Shown here one piece after another: positions 8,489 to 16,798 of a stretch of 64,000 nt of DNA. Within the stretch, counting starts at the first letter, position 1. Every line of letters starts with the position of its first letter. This stretch comes from Bryobacter sp964387685 (GTDB lineage Bacteria; Acidobacteriota; Terriglobia; Bryobacterales; Bryobacteraceae). The stretch lies in NCBI GenBank assembly GCA_964387685.1, contig CAYLXK010000002.1, positions 186,001-250,000 on the forward strand, in the 5' to 3' direction. Position numbers and translations under genes: made by a program. A model generated the notes under the pieces. The model was not told where the DNA came from and made no database searches. It saw nothing but the letters and a program-made list of their open reading frames with translations.

Positions 8489-9748
8489 CTACCGTTTTAA
8501 CAACGCCTCGGCCGCGGCGCCCGCGCCGTCTTCGACATGAAGCAGATCGCTGATCCCCTCGGCCCGCGAAAGGTAGCTCTCGCGCCGGATCTCCCTTAAC
8601 GCCGTTCGTAGTGTGGACTCGCCTAGTCTCGACCGGGATAGCACCGCGGCCACGCCTAGCTCGCGGCAGCGCCGCGCGTTGTCCGGCTGATCGTGCGAGA
8701 ACGGCACGACAATCATCGGCCGCCCCGCTCGTAATGCCTGCGCCGTGGTGCCGATGCCGCCCTGGTGCACGTTGGCCAAGGCGCGCGGCATCAACAGCGA
8801 GTGCGGCGCATACTCCACACAAAGCACCCGGTCGGAATTCCGCGCGGCCAGGCGATCCATATGCAAATGCGACACCAGTAGGACGGCCCGCAGCCCTTCG
8901 GCCTCGCTAGCCGCGATGGCGCTCTCGTAAAATCGGCCCGGATCCAGCACGGCCGAGGTGCCCAGCGTGAACACCACCGGAGGATCGCCGCCGCCAAGAA
9001 ACGACGCAAGCTTAGGCGACAGTGCGCCGTCTGAGCCGTCTTTCTTGTCGTAAATCGGAAACCCGCATTGCGTGAAGGGCGCGGGGAAATCGGGGGCGGG
9101 CGCCATGAAGTGCTTCGAAAACAGAATCAGGTTTCCATCGGCCGAGGCCCCGCCAAACAACTCAGGGATCGTCGATTCCTCGATGCCCTCCCGCGCGGCC
9201 AGCTCGTAAACCTTACGCAGCATGTGGCGGTAAGTTTTGGCGGCGAAATTCTTCAAGATGCGGACCGGCCCCACGCCAAAGCGCCTGAGCCAGGGCATGA
9301 TCGGCATGGCGTCCACCAGCGGCGGATCGTGTACGGAAAACAGCGCGGCGGGTTGCAGGTACGACGTGAAGTACGGTTTGCCCACCTTGCGCGCGGCCAA
9401 AGGCGCGCCGAACGCGAAGGTCGACCCGAGCACCACATCGGCCGCGCGAGCTTCCTCCTGTAAAATTCGGTAGGCTTCCTCCACCGGCGGCGCGAAGATT
9501 TCCTCAACCACAAAGCGGGAGCCGTCCATCGGATGCATGGCCCGACGGCGTAGCTCGTGGTTGTTCTCGAAGCCCTCCATGGCGGGTGGAATCTCGACAA
9601 ATCGCAGCCCTTCGCTCTCCACTTTGGCCCGGTAGGCGCGGCTGGACGCAATGGTCGGTTCTGCGCCGCGCGCGCGGAGCGCTAAGGCAATGGCGATGTA
9701 CGGGTGCAGGTCTCCAAAACTGCCCACGGTCGCCAGCAGCACCCGCAT
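8489..9748 (-). CDS. GT1-family glycosyltransferase (UGT/rhamnosyltransferase-like)
   Basis: This 419-residue GT-B fold enzyme begins with the family hallmark MRVLLATVGSFGDLHPYIAIALALRARG. The C-terminal nucleotide-sugar domain has VVFTLGTSAV and the donor-binding signature NVHQGGIGTTAQALRAGRP followed by PFSHDQPDNARR. Relatives transfer sugars to lipids, flavonoids or antibiotics; the acceptor here is unknown. It starts three bases after the stop of the upstream DUF4198-like gene and is the last gene of a five-gene minus-strand operon. Confidence 0.9.
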   Translation of the reverse strand: MRVLLATVGSFGDLHPYIAIALALRARGAEPTIASSRAYRAKVESEGLRFVEIPPAMEGFENNHELRRRAMHPMDGSRFVVEEIFAPPVEEAYRILQEEARAADVVLGSTFAFGAPLAARKVGKPYFTSYLQPAALFSVHDPPLVDAMPIMPWLRRFGVGPVRILKNFAAKTYRHMLRKVYELAAREGIEESTIPELFGGASADGNLILFSKHFMAPAPDFPAPFTQCGFPIYDKKDGSDGALSPKLASFLGGGDPPVVFTLGTSAVLDPGRFYESAIAASEAEGLRAVLLVSHLHMDRLAARNSDRVLCVEYAPHSLLMPRALANVHQGGIGTTAQALRAGRPMIVVPFSHDQPDNARRCRELGVAAVLSRSRLGESTLRTALREIRRESYLSRAEGISDLLHVEDGAGAAAEALLKR

Positions 9749-9751
9749 GGA

Positions 9752-10390
9752 CTAGCGTTGCTCCAGCGGTGGCAGCGTCAGCGTAGCGGTAAAAACTTCC
9801 CAGTCGGCCGTCGTGTGGTCTGGATAGGCCCGCACTACGCTCGCCTGTACGCGCAACGGACCCGAGGCTTCCCCCAGCGGTATTTGCCCTGCGCCATTCG
9901 TTAGACCGATACGCTTGCCGTTGACGAAGACCGGAATGCCCGCAATCGGCTGGCCGCGAAAGTTCAGTTGCAGTAAAGTCGGATAGCGCAGGACGAACTC
10001 CGCAGGCAGGTTCAATAGCACGCCGGTTGCGTCGGGCTTACTCGGGCCCACCCGCAACAAAGTTTTCGCGTATTCGTTCTCCAGCAACCGCACCGGCTGC
10101 GCGCCCATTTTGTACTTGCTTCGGTAATTGGCAATCAGATCGAGGCCGGAGGCTTCGGCAAGCTCGTGGAACTCCTTGGGGGAATAACGCTTCACGCGGG
10201 CCGGCGCTCCCGCGCTCACCCAATAGGCCCCGGTCTGTGGCAGTTGCAATTGCGGCGGCGCCCATAAGCCCTCCGTGCCCGCCCCTTTCCAGCGGGTGTG
10301 CACGAAACGCGGCCCAGCCAGCGGGAGGCTGACCGGGCCCGGTCTTGCAATGCTGTGGCTAGGCGGCGCAAGGTAAATGGCCGCCGCCAC
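9752..10390 (-). CDS. DUF4198-like secreted protein (second, shorter paralogue)
   Basis: This 212-residue protein resembles the DUF4198 protein directly upstream in its middle and C-terminal parts: the RYSPKEFHELAEASGL segment, ENEYAKTLLRVG, then a beta-rich domain with ADWEVFTATLTL. The N-terminal HDLYLLP stretch of its neighbour is missing. A hydrophobic start (AAAIYLAPP) suggests export. The GTG at 10390 is the only conventional start near the end of the preceding gene, eight bases away. In-frame codons further upstream (ATA, ACG, TTT, CTG) would lengthen the signal sequence, so the true start is uncertain. DUF4198 domains occur in nickel/cobalt uptake accessory proteins and in many uncharacterised periplasmic proteins. 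Confidence 0.68.
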   Translation of the reverse strand: MAAAIYLAPPSHSIARPGPVSLPLAGPRFVHTRWKGAGTEGLWAPPQLQLPQTGAYWVSAGAPARVKRYSPKEFHELAEASGLDLIANYRSKYKMGAQPVRLLENEYAKTLLRVGPSKPDATGVLLNLPAEFVLRYPTLLQLNFRGQPIAGIPVFVNGKRIGLTNGAGQIPLGEASGPLRVQASVVRAYPDHTTADWEVFTATLTLPPLEQR

Positions 10391-10398
10391 CAGAAACG

Positions 10399-11205
10399 TT
10401 ATTGGCTCGATACTACTTCGGATGACGGAGTCCCCGTCGCGGTTACTTCAAATGTGAGGCTCGCCCAGAAGCTCTCCCACTCATGGGTCGGCGCGCTAAC
10501 TCGTTCCATCTGCACGCAGTGCAAGCGTACCTTGCCCGCCTCGGTCAACCGCACGTCGATTCGCCCTTGTGCGTCCGTCCGGCCCACAACCTTATGGGCG
10601 CTCTTGGCCTTCGGATTTTGGCTTACCGCCGCCTCCACCTGCACTCCGGCCAGCGGCTTCCCGTCAAAGAGAAGCATCACCGGCAGCGTGGCGCCCGGCT
10701 TCAGCGCTGCGGGGTCCGCCAGCGGAACGAATTCGATCTTGAGGCCAAGGGGTTTTTCGAAGGCGTCGCTCGGGTTCCCGCCCACCACGTAAGTTTTGGC
10801 GTACTTCGAGTACATTTCGCGGCTTTTCGCCTGGCTTTCGCCCTTGTCTTGGCGTAGAGCCAGCGGGATGTTTAATCCTTCCTCTTTGAGGTAAGCCTCG
10901 AACTTGTGCGGCTCCATCTCAAGAAACCGCGCCTTGCTCGAAATGGCAAAGAAACCGCTCTTTTCCGGCGCTGGAACCGTCGCGTGCGTCGCGCTGCCGA
11001 GCATCCTCCAGGATCCCTCGGGCAGCGCCGGGTACGAGGTCAACCGCGCGGGATCGATCGCGTGCTCCGAAAGCGGGAAGCCGTCTCCCGTGTGCGCACT
11101 CAGCAGAATCTTCTCTCCCGGCGTCGCCCGGAACTTCTGGGGCAAGAGGTAGAGGTCGTGAGCGAACAATTGCAGGCTAAATAGGCTCAGTAGCAGCGTT
11201 TTCAT
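10399..11205 (-). CDS. DUF4198 domain-containing periplasmic protein
   Basis: This 268-residue protein has a signal peptide (MKTLLLSLFSLQLFA) followed at the mature N terminus by HDLYLLPQKF, the recognisable beginning of DUF4198 proteins. A His near the mature N terminus is a typical metal-ligand position. A C-terminal Ig-like part has LLFDGKPLAGVQVEA and GRTDAQGRIDVRL. The ATG at 11205 was chosen because AGGAAAGGG lies just upstream and the signal peptide begins there. It overlaps the end of the TPR gene by 29 bases. A role in metal or small-molecule handling is possible but not shown. Confidence 0.8.
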   Translation of the reverse strand: MKTLLLSLFSLQLFAHDLYLLPQKFRATPGEKILLSAHTGDGFPLSEHAIDPARLTSYPALPEGSWRMLGSATHATVPAPEKSGFFAISSKARFLEMEPHKFEAYLKEEGLNIPLALRQDKGESQAKSREMYSKYAKTYVVGGNPSDAFEKPLGLKIEFVPLADPAALKPGATLPVMLLFDGKPLAGVQVEAAVSQNPKAKSAHKVVGRTDAQGRIDVRLTEAGKVRLHCVQMERVSAPTHEWESFWASLTFEVTATGTPSSEVVSSQ

Positions 11206-11749
11206 TTTTTTCCCTTTCCTCGAGGCGAAGAATTTCCTTCCGCAGCATCGCGGCATCCTTCTTGTTGTCTTGTTTATCGAAGATCCGCACCAAATCCCTC
11301 AGAATAGCGATCTTGCTGGCGGTCTTAGAGGCCGGGGTGCGGTGGTAGACCTCGTTGAGCAAATCTACTGCGCCCGAGAGATCTTTAAACTCCTCGCGCA
11401 GCAAGGCCGCTTCCCACAGCCCGCCCGCAAACTCCGGGCGCATATCCAGCAGCCATTGCGTCGTCTTCTCCGCCTGGTCCAGCTTTCCCGCCCGCCGGTA
11501 GGCTTGGGCCATGCTCTGGCGCAATTCCAAATCGTCGGGGGATTGCTTCAGCAGCGCTTCGGCCAACCGCATGGCTTTCTCAAACTCCCCTTTGGCGATG
11601 GCCTGCACCACCTCCAGTTTCGAGCGTTCAAAGCCCATTGAGGCTTCGCGCGACAGGGGCGGTTTGAGGATCGCTGGCGCGACTTGCGCCACGAGGCTAG
11701 CGCCGGTGGCCCATGCCACCAGCGCCCCACTCAGAATCAGCTTCTTCAT
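11177..11749 (-). CDS. Exported tetratricopeptide-repeat protein
   Basis: This 190-residue protein has an N-terminal signal sequence (MKKLILSGALVAWATGASLVAQ). Degenerate TPR units follow at about residues 45-150 (AIAKGEFEKAMRLAEALLKQSPDDLELRQSMAQAYRRAGKLDQAEKTTQWLL), then a charged helical tail ending in EEREKNENAA. TPR proteins mediate protein contacts, here outside the cytoplasm. It lies 19 bases downstream of the DUF4331 gene and overlaps the next gene by 29 bases, so it is likely translated as part of the same unit. A specific function is not recognisable. Confidence 0.82.
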   Translation of the reverse strand: MKKLILSGALVAWATGASLVAQVAPAILKPPLSREASMGFERSKLEVVQAIAKGEFEKAMRLAEALLKQSPDDLELRQSMAQAYRRAGKLDQAEKTTQWLLDMRPEFAGGLWEAALLREEFKDLSGAVDLLNEVYHRTPASKTASKIAILRDLVRIFDKQDNKKDAAMLRKEILRLEEREKNENAATEPI

Positions 11750-11768
11750 GTTTGCCTCTTGCCGCGCC

Positions 11769-13334
11769 TTAGCGGATCGGCCCGCCGCCCGTTTCGCCCG
11801 GATCGACGTGACGCCGGTCGCGGCCGCTGGGGCAGTAGCCCAGGAACGGGAACGTGTCCTGATAGTTCGTGTCGTTCACATTTACGCCGTCGCCCAGCCT
11901 ATTGTTCGGGAAGCGGTTGAAGCCGGGTGAAAGCACCCCGCCCACGACCACCCGCAGCGCGATGTCGACAACGTCGTCCTGGAAGCGGCGGCCATTCGGA
12001 TAACCGGCCGCGTCGCCCGCGATCAGGCCCAAGCGGTTGATAGCCGAGGGCGGCGTCGCCGGCACGCCCGTGTTCAGGCGCAAGATGTCGGCAATGGGAC
12101 CCGCAGGCGTACCCATGGCCGCAATTGGCGGCGCATAGGTGACCAGCGGCACCAGATCGAGGCGCGGCGCATTCGGAATCGCCACCACGCCGCCCGTCAG
12201 CGCGTTCACCACGCGGGCTAGCGTCGGGTCCAGCGCAAAGGCGGCAAACTGCGCGTCGTCCTTTGGCTCGGACATCGAGAAGAAGTCCTTCGTGCCCACG
12301 CCGATCAGCAGCTCGTTAAAGAGCGGCTGGCCCATGCGCTGCACCTGACGCAGAGGGCCGGTGGAGCTCAGAGGATTCGGCGAACGGCGCACCGTGATGC
12401 GGGGGCGCGACGTCGTGCCCCAGGCGCCAATCGTCGCCGCGGGAACGTTGGCCGCTTCCAGGCGGCCAGTCGACGTCAGCATTTCAATCGGAATCTCGAT
12501 GGCGATGGCGTTTACGGCATAGCCGCTGACCGTATCGGAGGCGAAGTTTTGCTTGGCTGCATCTTCGCCGTCCGTCAGCACTGCGGGAATTCCCGAACCC
12601 AGTGTGCGTAGGTTCAGTGTGTCGAAGGTGGCGCCGAGGTCGATCCAGAACGGATCGTCCACCGTGCCCGCAAACACCTTCATGCCGTTGGTCATTTCAT
12701 AGGTGCCCGCCTTGTACAAAGACGGATAGTCCATCGTGCGCGGACCCGTATTCGTCGGCACCGCGTAAAAGGGTTGGCCGTTCACATTGCTGAAGGTCGT
12801 CGCGTTGTTGCCCTTGATCATCGAGAAGCGATAACGCTGGCGCTGGCCAAGACCTGGATTGTTGAAGTCCTTAATCTGGGGCGGCACCAGGAGCGTACCG
12901 GCCGGCACGGGAGCCGGAGAGTTGGCCGGCGTACGCACGCCTTCGCCGATGCCGGCATAAACCGTGAAGAGGGAAGGCAGCCGCTGTTCCGTTTCAAACT
13001 GGAACTGAAAGCTGATGTCCTCGACGGCGTCATGGTTGTTGTCGATCTTGATCTCATAGAGGATGCCGGGATCGAAGGGGAAATAGGTCGGGCCGTTGGC
13101 GGGCTCAAGCAATGGGTCCACGCAAAGGACAAAAGTCACTTTGGTAGGCCTCGTGTTCGCGGCCTGGTCTGGGCCGTAGCTCACAAACGCGAAGAAATCG
13201 GTAATATCCGCCTTATGGTCGAGGGCCGTTATCGGCGCCTCCCGGTGGTTGGCGGCTTTTAGGGGCTGGACGGTGGCGGGCACGCTCATGAGGAGGGCTA
13301 ACCCGGCCGCCAGTGTCGATTGCACGTTACGCAT
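11769..13334 (-). CDS. DUF4331 family secreted protein
   Basis: This 521-residue protein has a signal peptide (residues 1-28). At the mature N terminus it has the DUF4331 hallmark NHREAPITALDHKADITDFFAFVSY. Further conserved parts include the FPFDPGILYEIKIDNNHDAVEDISFQF segment, MDYPSLY, FAGTVDDPFWIDLG, an AIAIEIPIEML segment and a C-terminal FPNNRLGDGVNVND. The family is large, secreted and functionally uncharacterised. It is the first gene of the operon that continues through TPR, DUF4198 and glycosyltransferase genes. No ribosome-binding site stands out upstream of the ATG at 13334. Confidence 0.88.
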   Translation of the reverse strand: MRNVQSTLAAGLALLMSVPATVQPLKAANHREAPITALDHKADITDFFAFVSYGPDQAANTRPTKVTFVLCVDPLLEPANGPTYFPFDPGILYEIKIDNNHDAVEDISFQFQFETEQRLPSLFTVYAGIGEGVRTPANSPAPVPAGTLLVPPQIKDFNNPGLGQRQRYRFSMIKGNNATTFSNVNGQPFYAVPTNTGPRTMDYPSLYKAGTYEMTNGMKVFAGTVDDPFWIDLGATFDTLNLRTLGSGIPAVLTDGEDAAKQNFASDTVSGYAVNAIAIEIPIEMLTSTGRLEAANVPAATIGAWGTTSRPRITVRRSPNPLSSTGPLRQVQRMGQPLFNELLIGVGTKDFFSMSEPKDDAQFAAFALDPTLARVVNALTGGVVAIPNAPRLDLVPLVTYAPPIAAMGTPAGPIADILRLNTGVPATPPSAINRLGLIAGDAAGYPNGRRFQDDVVDIALRVVVGGVLSPGFNRFPNNRLGDGVNVNDTNYQDTFPFLGYCPSGRDRRHVDPGETGGGPIR

Positions 13335-13923
13335 ATAGTTCGTCTGCTAGTGCTCCTTCCCTGGTTGTTACGAACGCCACAGCCGTTTGGATTGGGACGA
13401 GTACGGATTCTCCGATTACGCCTTCCGCCGAAGGCACCGGCAGATTCTTGCCGCCTCTGGTTTCATTGCGGCCCCGTCGCAAGTCCCCCAGGCTGCATCG
13501 TGTGTCGAATCGGAACGGTTGGGAGGGCTTCTGGGTGCGTCCGGCCATTTGGCACGCCGCGTGCATGGTTAACAAGCGTAGATTCGCCGTTGAGGCTCAA
13601 AGGACATAGGGTTGTTCCCCGCTGTAGGAATCCCACCTTTACTCCCACCCCAGATACGGGTCCGGGAATTCGTCCAAACACACTCAAAATGGAATTGACG
13701 AAGCTCCTGGACAGCCTGCCTTTTCAGCCTGCCCTTACGCCCCGCCCAACCAGTCCTTTGAGCCTCATCGGTCGATACCGGGCGGGCAAGAATGAATTCC
13801 CTCTGAGCCGGAACTTAGGCCTTCGCCTGAGGATTTCCAGACACAGAACTCGTGCGCTAGCGGTACCCGTATTTTTTGTTTAAGGCTTTTCCCCGATTGG
13901 CCGATGAGCCAACTAGAGCCAAT
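13335..13923 (+). other. 589-bp intergenic region
   Basis: I see no convincing gene here. A 187-codon open frame on the plus strand crosses it but starts inside the DUF4331 gene and shows no family signal. The region must contain the promoter of the minus-strand DUF4331 operon and probably one for the small plus-strand gene at 13924. A sigma-54-like element is described separately. I found no clear riboswitch. Confidence 0.5.
13549..13565 (+). promoter_or_regulatory. Candidate sigma-54 (-24/-12) promoter
   Basis: TTGGCACG-N4-GTGCA matches the sigma-54 consensus TTGGCACG-N4-TTGCA with one mismatch. It has GG at 13551-13552 and GC at 13563-13564 in the required spacing. It faces the small gene at 13924, which would have a leader of about 350 bases. 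No enhancer-binding activator gene is in the window, so this could be chance. Confidence 0.3.
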
Positions 13924-14157
13924 ATGAACAAAGAAAGCCTCGCCCCCATGCCTGCCCTCCCCGTCTCCTCCTCCCGACCGAATGATAGCGGCGTTCAAGC
14001 TTTGGAGCACATCCATTTCCAGCTCAGCCTGCTGCGCCTAACCGCCGTGCCCCTCAAGTGCCGTGGGGCGGAAGCCAAAGGCCTAAGCGAACCGGAATTC
14101 GATAGCGCGGAAAGTTTGATTGAGGAAATGGCCGTCGCTGCCACCCGCGGCGTTTAG
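13924..14157 (+). CDS. Small hypothetical protein
   Basis: This 77-residue acidic protein has no recognised domain. Residues about 20-70 could form two helices (VQALEHIHFQLSLLRLTAVPL and EPEFDSAESLIEEMAVAA), giving a possible helical hairpin. The ATG at 13924 is the first in the frame after the intergenic region; no strong ribosome-binding site is evident. It is convergent with the IclR gene and shares the four bases TTAG at both stops. It may be a regulator-like small protein or a spurious frame. Confidence 0.45.
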   Translation: MNKESLAPMPALPVSSSRPNDSGVQALEHIHFQLSLLRLTAVPLKCRGAEAKGLSEPEFDSAESLIEEMAVAATRGV

Positions 14158-14921
14158 TAAGGATTAATCTCCCGCGCCGCGCCGCAAAGCCGTCCGGGCA
14201 AAGTAGCCTCGAGTTCTGGGGAAAGCCGCAAGAGCGGCAAGGATACGCTCAAGGCCGCCCAGACGCGCCCGTCGGCGCTCCGCAACGGCGCGGCAAAGCA
14301 GCAGCCGCCTTCTATCGTCTCCTGCTTCTCCAACGCATATCCGTTTTCCCTCACACGGGCGTACTCCGCCCGCAAGGCCAACGGCTCGGAGATCGTCTGG
14401 GTTGTAAACTTATAGATTCCGTAGACTTCCACCAGCCGCTCCTGCACCTCCGGCTCCTGAAACGCGGTAATCGCCTTGCCCATCGACGATCCATAAGGCG
14501 GCAAAATCCGGCCTACCGAGTTCGACATCCGGATCGAACGCGGACTATCCAATACGGCCAGCACCCGAATATGATCCTCCTCTAACGCCGACAAACTCAC
14601 CGATTCCGCCAGATCCGCGTGCAGGTCCCGCATCACCGGCAACGCTGCCTCCACCAGAGAACGAGTCTCCTCCGCCGTTGAACGGCTCATCCAGCGCCGG
14701 TTCAGCATATAGCGCCCTTGCATGTCCTGGGTAGCAAAGCCGGTCGCCGTCAACGTCTGCAGCAGCCGCAACGTCGAGGCCTTCCCCAATTGAATCGCCT
14801 GCGAAAGCGCCACCAAGCCCTGCGGCTCGCCATGGCTAGCCAGATGTTCTAGTAGCGCCAGGCCCTTGGCCAAAGCGCGAGAGGAAAGACCCTCAGTCGA
14901 GATCGCGGTACGCAAGCCCAA
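14154..14921 (-). CDS. IclR-family transcriptional regulator
   Basis: This 255-residue protein has an N-terminal winged helix (SSRALAKGLALLEHLASHGEPQGLVALSQAIQLGKASTLRLLQTLTATGFA). A C-terminal ligand-binding IclR domain follows, with LRMSN-like promoter-proximal residues, GRILPPYGSSMGKAITAF and the EGGCCFAAPLRSADGRVWAALSVS core. It probably binds a small metabolite. The start is a TTG at 14921; no ATG is available before the helix-turn-helix. It follows the sugar isomerase-like gene on the same strand by about 130 bases and may control it. Confidence 0.9.
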   Translation of the reverse strand: MGLRTAISTEGLSSRALAKGLALLEHLASHGEPQGLVALSQAIQLGKASTLRLLQTLTATGFATQDMQGRYMLNRRWMSRSTAEETRSLVEAALPVMRDLHADLAESVSLSALEEDHIRVLAVLDSPRSIRMSNSVGRILPPYGSSMGKAITAFQEPEVQERLVEVYGIYKFTTQTISEPLALRAEYARVRENGYALEKQETIEGGCCFAAPLRSADGRVWAALSVSLPLLRLSPELEATLPGRLCGAAREINPY

Positions 14922-15049
14922 ATTATATAGCCACTCGACTTACTACGCCAAAGTTGCGCGGATCGCTCCGCCCCAGCACGCCGTAACGCTTCGCGGAAGT
15001 CTTAGGCGTCTCGAACGGGAACGCCGCCTCGATGCGGACCGGGAATTTC

Positions 15050-15925
15050 TTACGCGAACGCGGCCCGCACCTCTTTGAGGAACTTGACTACCGCCTCAAG
15101 GGAATCCCCCGCGCTCAGCGGTTCGATGGGCGCAAATCCTCGATAACCATGCTTATCGATCAGCGCTCGCAGTCGCTTCAGGTCGATGGGCGCCGCCTTC
15201 GCGCCGTAATAGACCTGCTCCTTAATTTGCCAGTGCGTCGCGTACGGCATCAGCTTATCGATTTCTTCGTAAACATCTTTTTCACGCAAACTCCCCACGT
15301 CCACCATCACCGTGAACCAAGGCGATTGCACGGCCTCGATCAGCCGGATCGTTTCGTCGGCCGTCTTCAGAAAATCATGATGATGCTGCAGTCCTAAGAA
15401 CACGCCGCGCTTACCGGCGTACTCGGAACACTCCTGGAACGCCGGCACCATGTACTTCATCACCCCGTCGAAGGTCTGGCCCGCCGGTACCTCCTTGCCC
15501 GCAAAGACGCGCACCATATCCGCACCCAGCTTCACAGCCACGTCCACCCAGTCCTTCACCAGTTGCACATGCCCCGCGCGGCTGGAAGCGTCCGTCAAGG
15601 CAAAATCGTTGCGCACTCCCGTGCCGCTAATCGTGACGCCATTGAGAAACGCATAGCGCTTCAAGTCGTACAGATACTCGTCGCTCGGCTTCGCCGGATA
15701 AGTCGGAAAGTAATAACCGGTAAGGTCTGCGGCCTCGATATGATGTTCCGCGCAAAAGTCGATCAGCCCTTTCAGTGTCATCTTGCCGCTCATCAGCGGC
15801 TTGTTAAAGGTGTACGCATTCAACGATACGCGCAACCACGTACCCGGTCGCCGTTCCACTCGCGCCGCCTCAGCCGCGATCGGCGCGGCCAGGGCGCCAG
15901 CCAATAGACTCCGTCGATTCACCAT
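15050..15925 (-). CDS. Tat-exported sugar phosphate isomerase/epimerase-like TIM barrel protein
   Basis: This 291-residue protein begins with a twin-arginine signal (VNRRSLLAGALAAPIAAEAA), so it is probably folded before export. The xylose-isomerase-like TIM barrel domain shows LSLNAYTFN-type opening strands, DLTGYYFP, GADMVRVFAG, the active-site strand FLGLQHHHDFLKTADETIRLIEAV and a late GYRGFAPIEPL. I chose ATG 15925 because GGAGG lies 10 bases upstream and the Tat signal starts there. Related proteins act on keto-sugars or inositols. It precedes the IclR gene and is divergent from carbonic anhydrase. Confidence 0.88.
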   Translation of the reverse strand: MVNRRSLLAGALAAPIAAEAARVERRPGTWLRVSLNAYTFNKPLMSGKMTLKGLIDFCAEHHIEAADLTGYYFPTYPAKPSDEYLYDLKRYAFLNGVTISGTGVRNDFALTDASSRAGHVQLVKDWVDVAVKLGADMVRVFAGKEVPAGQTFDGVMKYMVPAFQECSEYAGKRGVFLGLQHHHDFLKTADETIRLIEAVQSPWFTVMVDVGSLREKDVYEEIDKLMPYATHWQIKEQVYYGAKAAPIDLKRLRALIDKHGYRGFAPIEPLSAGDSLEAVVKFLKEVRAAFA

Positions 15926-16012
15926 GAACGAAAAACCTCCAGCCGGACTTATATCAGAATTCGCTGGGAATGAAACTGCCAGCTTTCCGCATATCCTTTT
16001 CGCCAACCTTCA

Positions 16013-16648
16013 ATGTTCACCCGCCGCGCGCTCCTGGCCGCACCTCTGCTTGCCGAACCTTCGCTTACCGCGCCGCTCCACGCCGCCGCCGCTCTCGAGC
16101 GTCTGGAAGCGGGCAATCGCCGCTTTGCGGCGTCCATGGCGGAACATCCCGACCAAAGCGAGGCCCTCCGTATGAACCTTTCTCACAGCCAACACCCTTT
16201 TGCGGTCGTGCTCACTTGCTCGGATTCTCGCGTGGCGCCCGAATTGATCTTCGACCAAGGTCTAGGAGACCTCTTCGTGATCCGGGTGGCCGGCAATATT
16301 CTCGACGATGCCGTCATTGGCAGCGTCGAGTACGCTGCCGCGCACTTGGAGGCGCCGCTCGTTTATGTCCTCGGACACCAGCGCTGCGGTGCCGTCCAGG
16401 CGGCGCTGGGCGCTCAGCCCGAAGCCCACATTCGCAATATCGCCGCCGCCATTCGTCCCGCAGTCGAACGCGCGCGCTCTTTGGGTGGGGATCTGCTCGA
16501 TCACGCCGTGCGTGAAAATGTGAAGCTGGTCGCGGCCCGCCTAGCCGCGTCGCAACCCGTCTTGGCCAAACGCGTCGCCTCGCAAAAGTTGAAAATTGTC
16601 GGTGGCTACTATCACCTGTCCACTGGCGTGGCCTCGCGCATCGCCTAA
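16013..16648 (+). CDS. Tat-exported beta-class carbonic anhydrase
   Basis: This 211-residue zinc enzyme interconverts CO2 and bicarbonate. Zinc ligands are visible: Cys69 and Asp71 in the CSDSR motif, and His122 and Cys125 in GHQRCGAV. The N terminus FTRRALLAAPLLAEP is a short twin-arginine signal, indicating periplasmic location, unlike most beta-class enzymes. The C terminus (KLKIVGGYYHLSTGVASRI) fits the final strand of the family. It stands alone, with the aminotransferase gene starting 150 bases downstream. Confidence 0.94.
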   Translation: MFTRRALLAAPLLAEPSLTAPLHAAAALERLEAGNRRFAASMAEHPDQSEALRMNLSHSQHPFAVVLTCSDSRVAPELIFDQGLGDLFVIRVAGNILDDAVIGSVEYAAAHLEAPLVYVLGHQRCGAVQAALGAQPEAHIRNIAAAIRPAVERARSLGGDLLDHAVRENVKLVAARLAASQPVLAKRVASQKLKIVGGYYHLSTGVASRIA

Positions 16649-16798
16649 AGTTTCCCTCTTTACTTCCGTAATTCGATCGGCTACACTGCAACTTCCAAGC
16701 AAGAGCTCGGTCAGCCCTTCTCGCTCATCGTTCTGAGCCACGCCCGATTCCACGCCTCGAACCGTTGTTCCAACGCACAGATTGACGAGGTATTCGCC

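Noticed and set aside
13320..13883. 187-codon plus-strand frame starting with hydrophobic residues
   Set aside because: It begins inside the DUF4331 start region, has no ribosome-binding site or family similarity, and its downstream part is Pro/Arg-rich.
13600..13900. Riboswitch in the leader of the small gene
   Set aside because: I looked for c-di-GMP, cobalamin and similar conserved cores on both strands and found none convincing.
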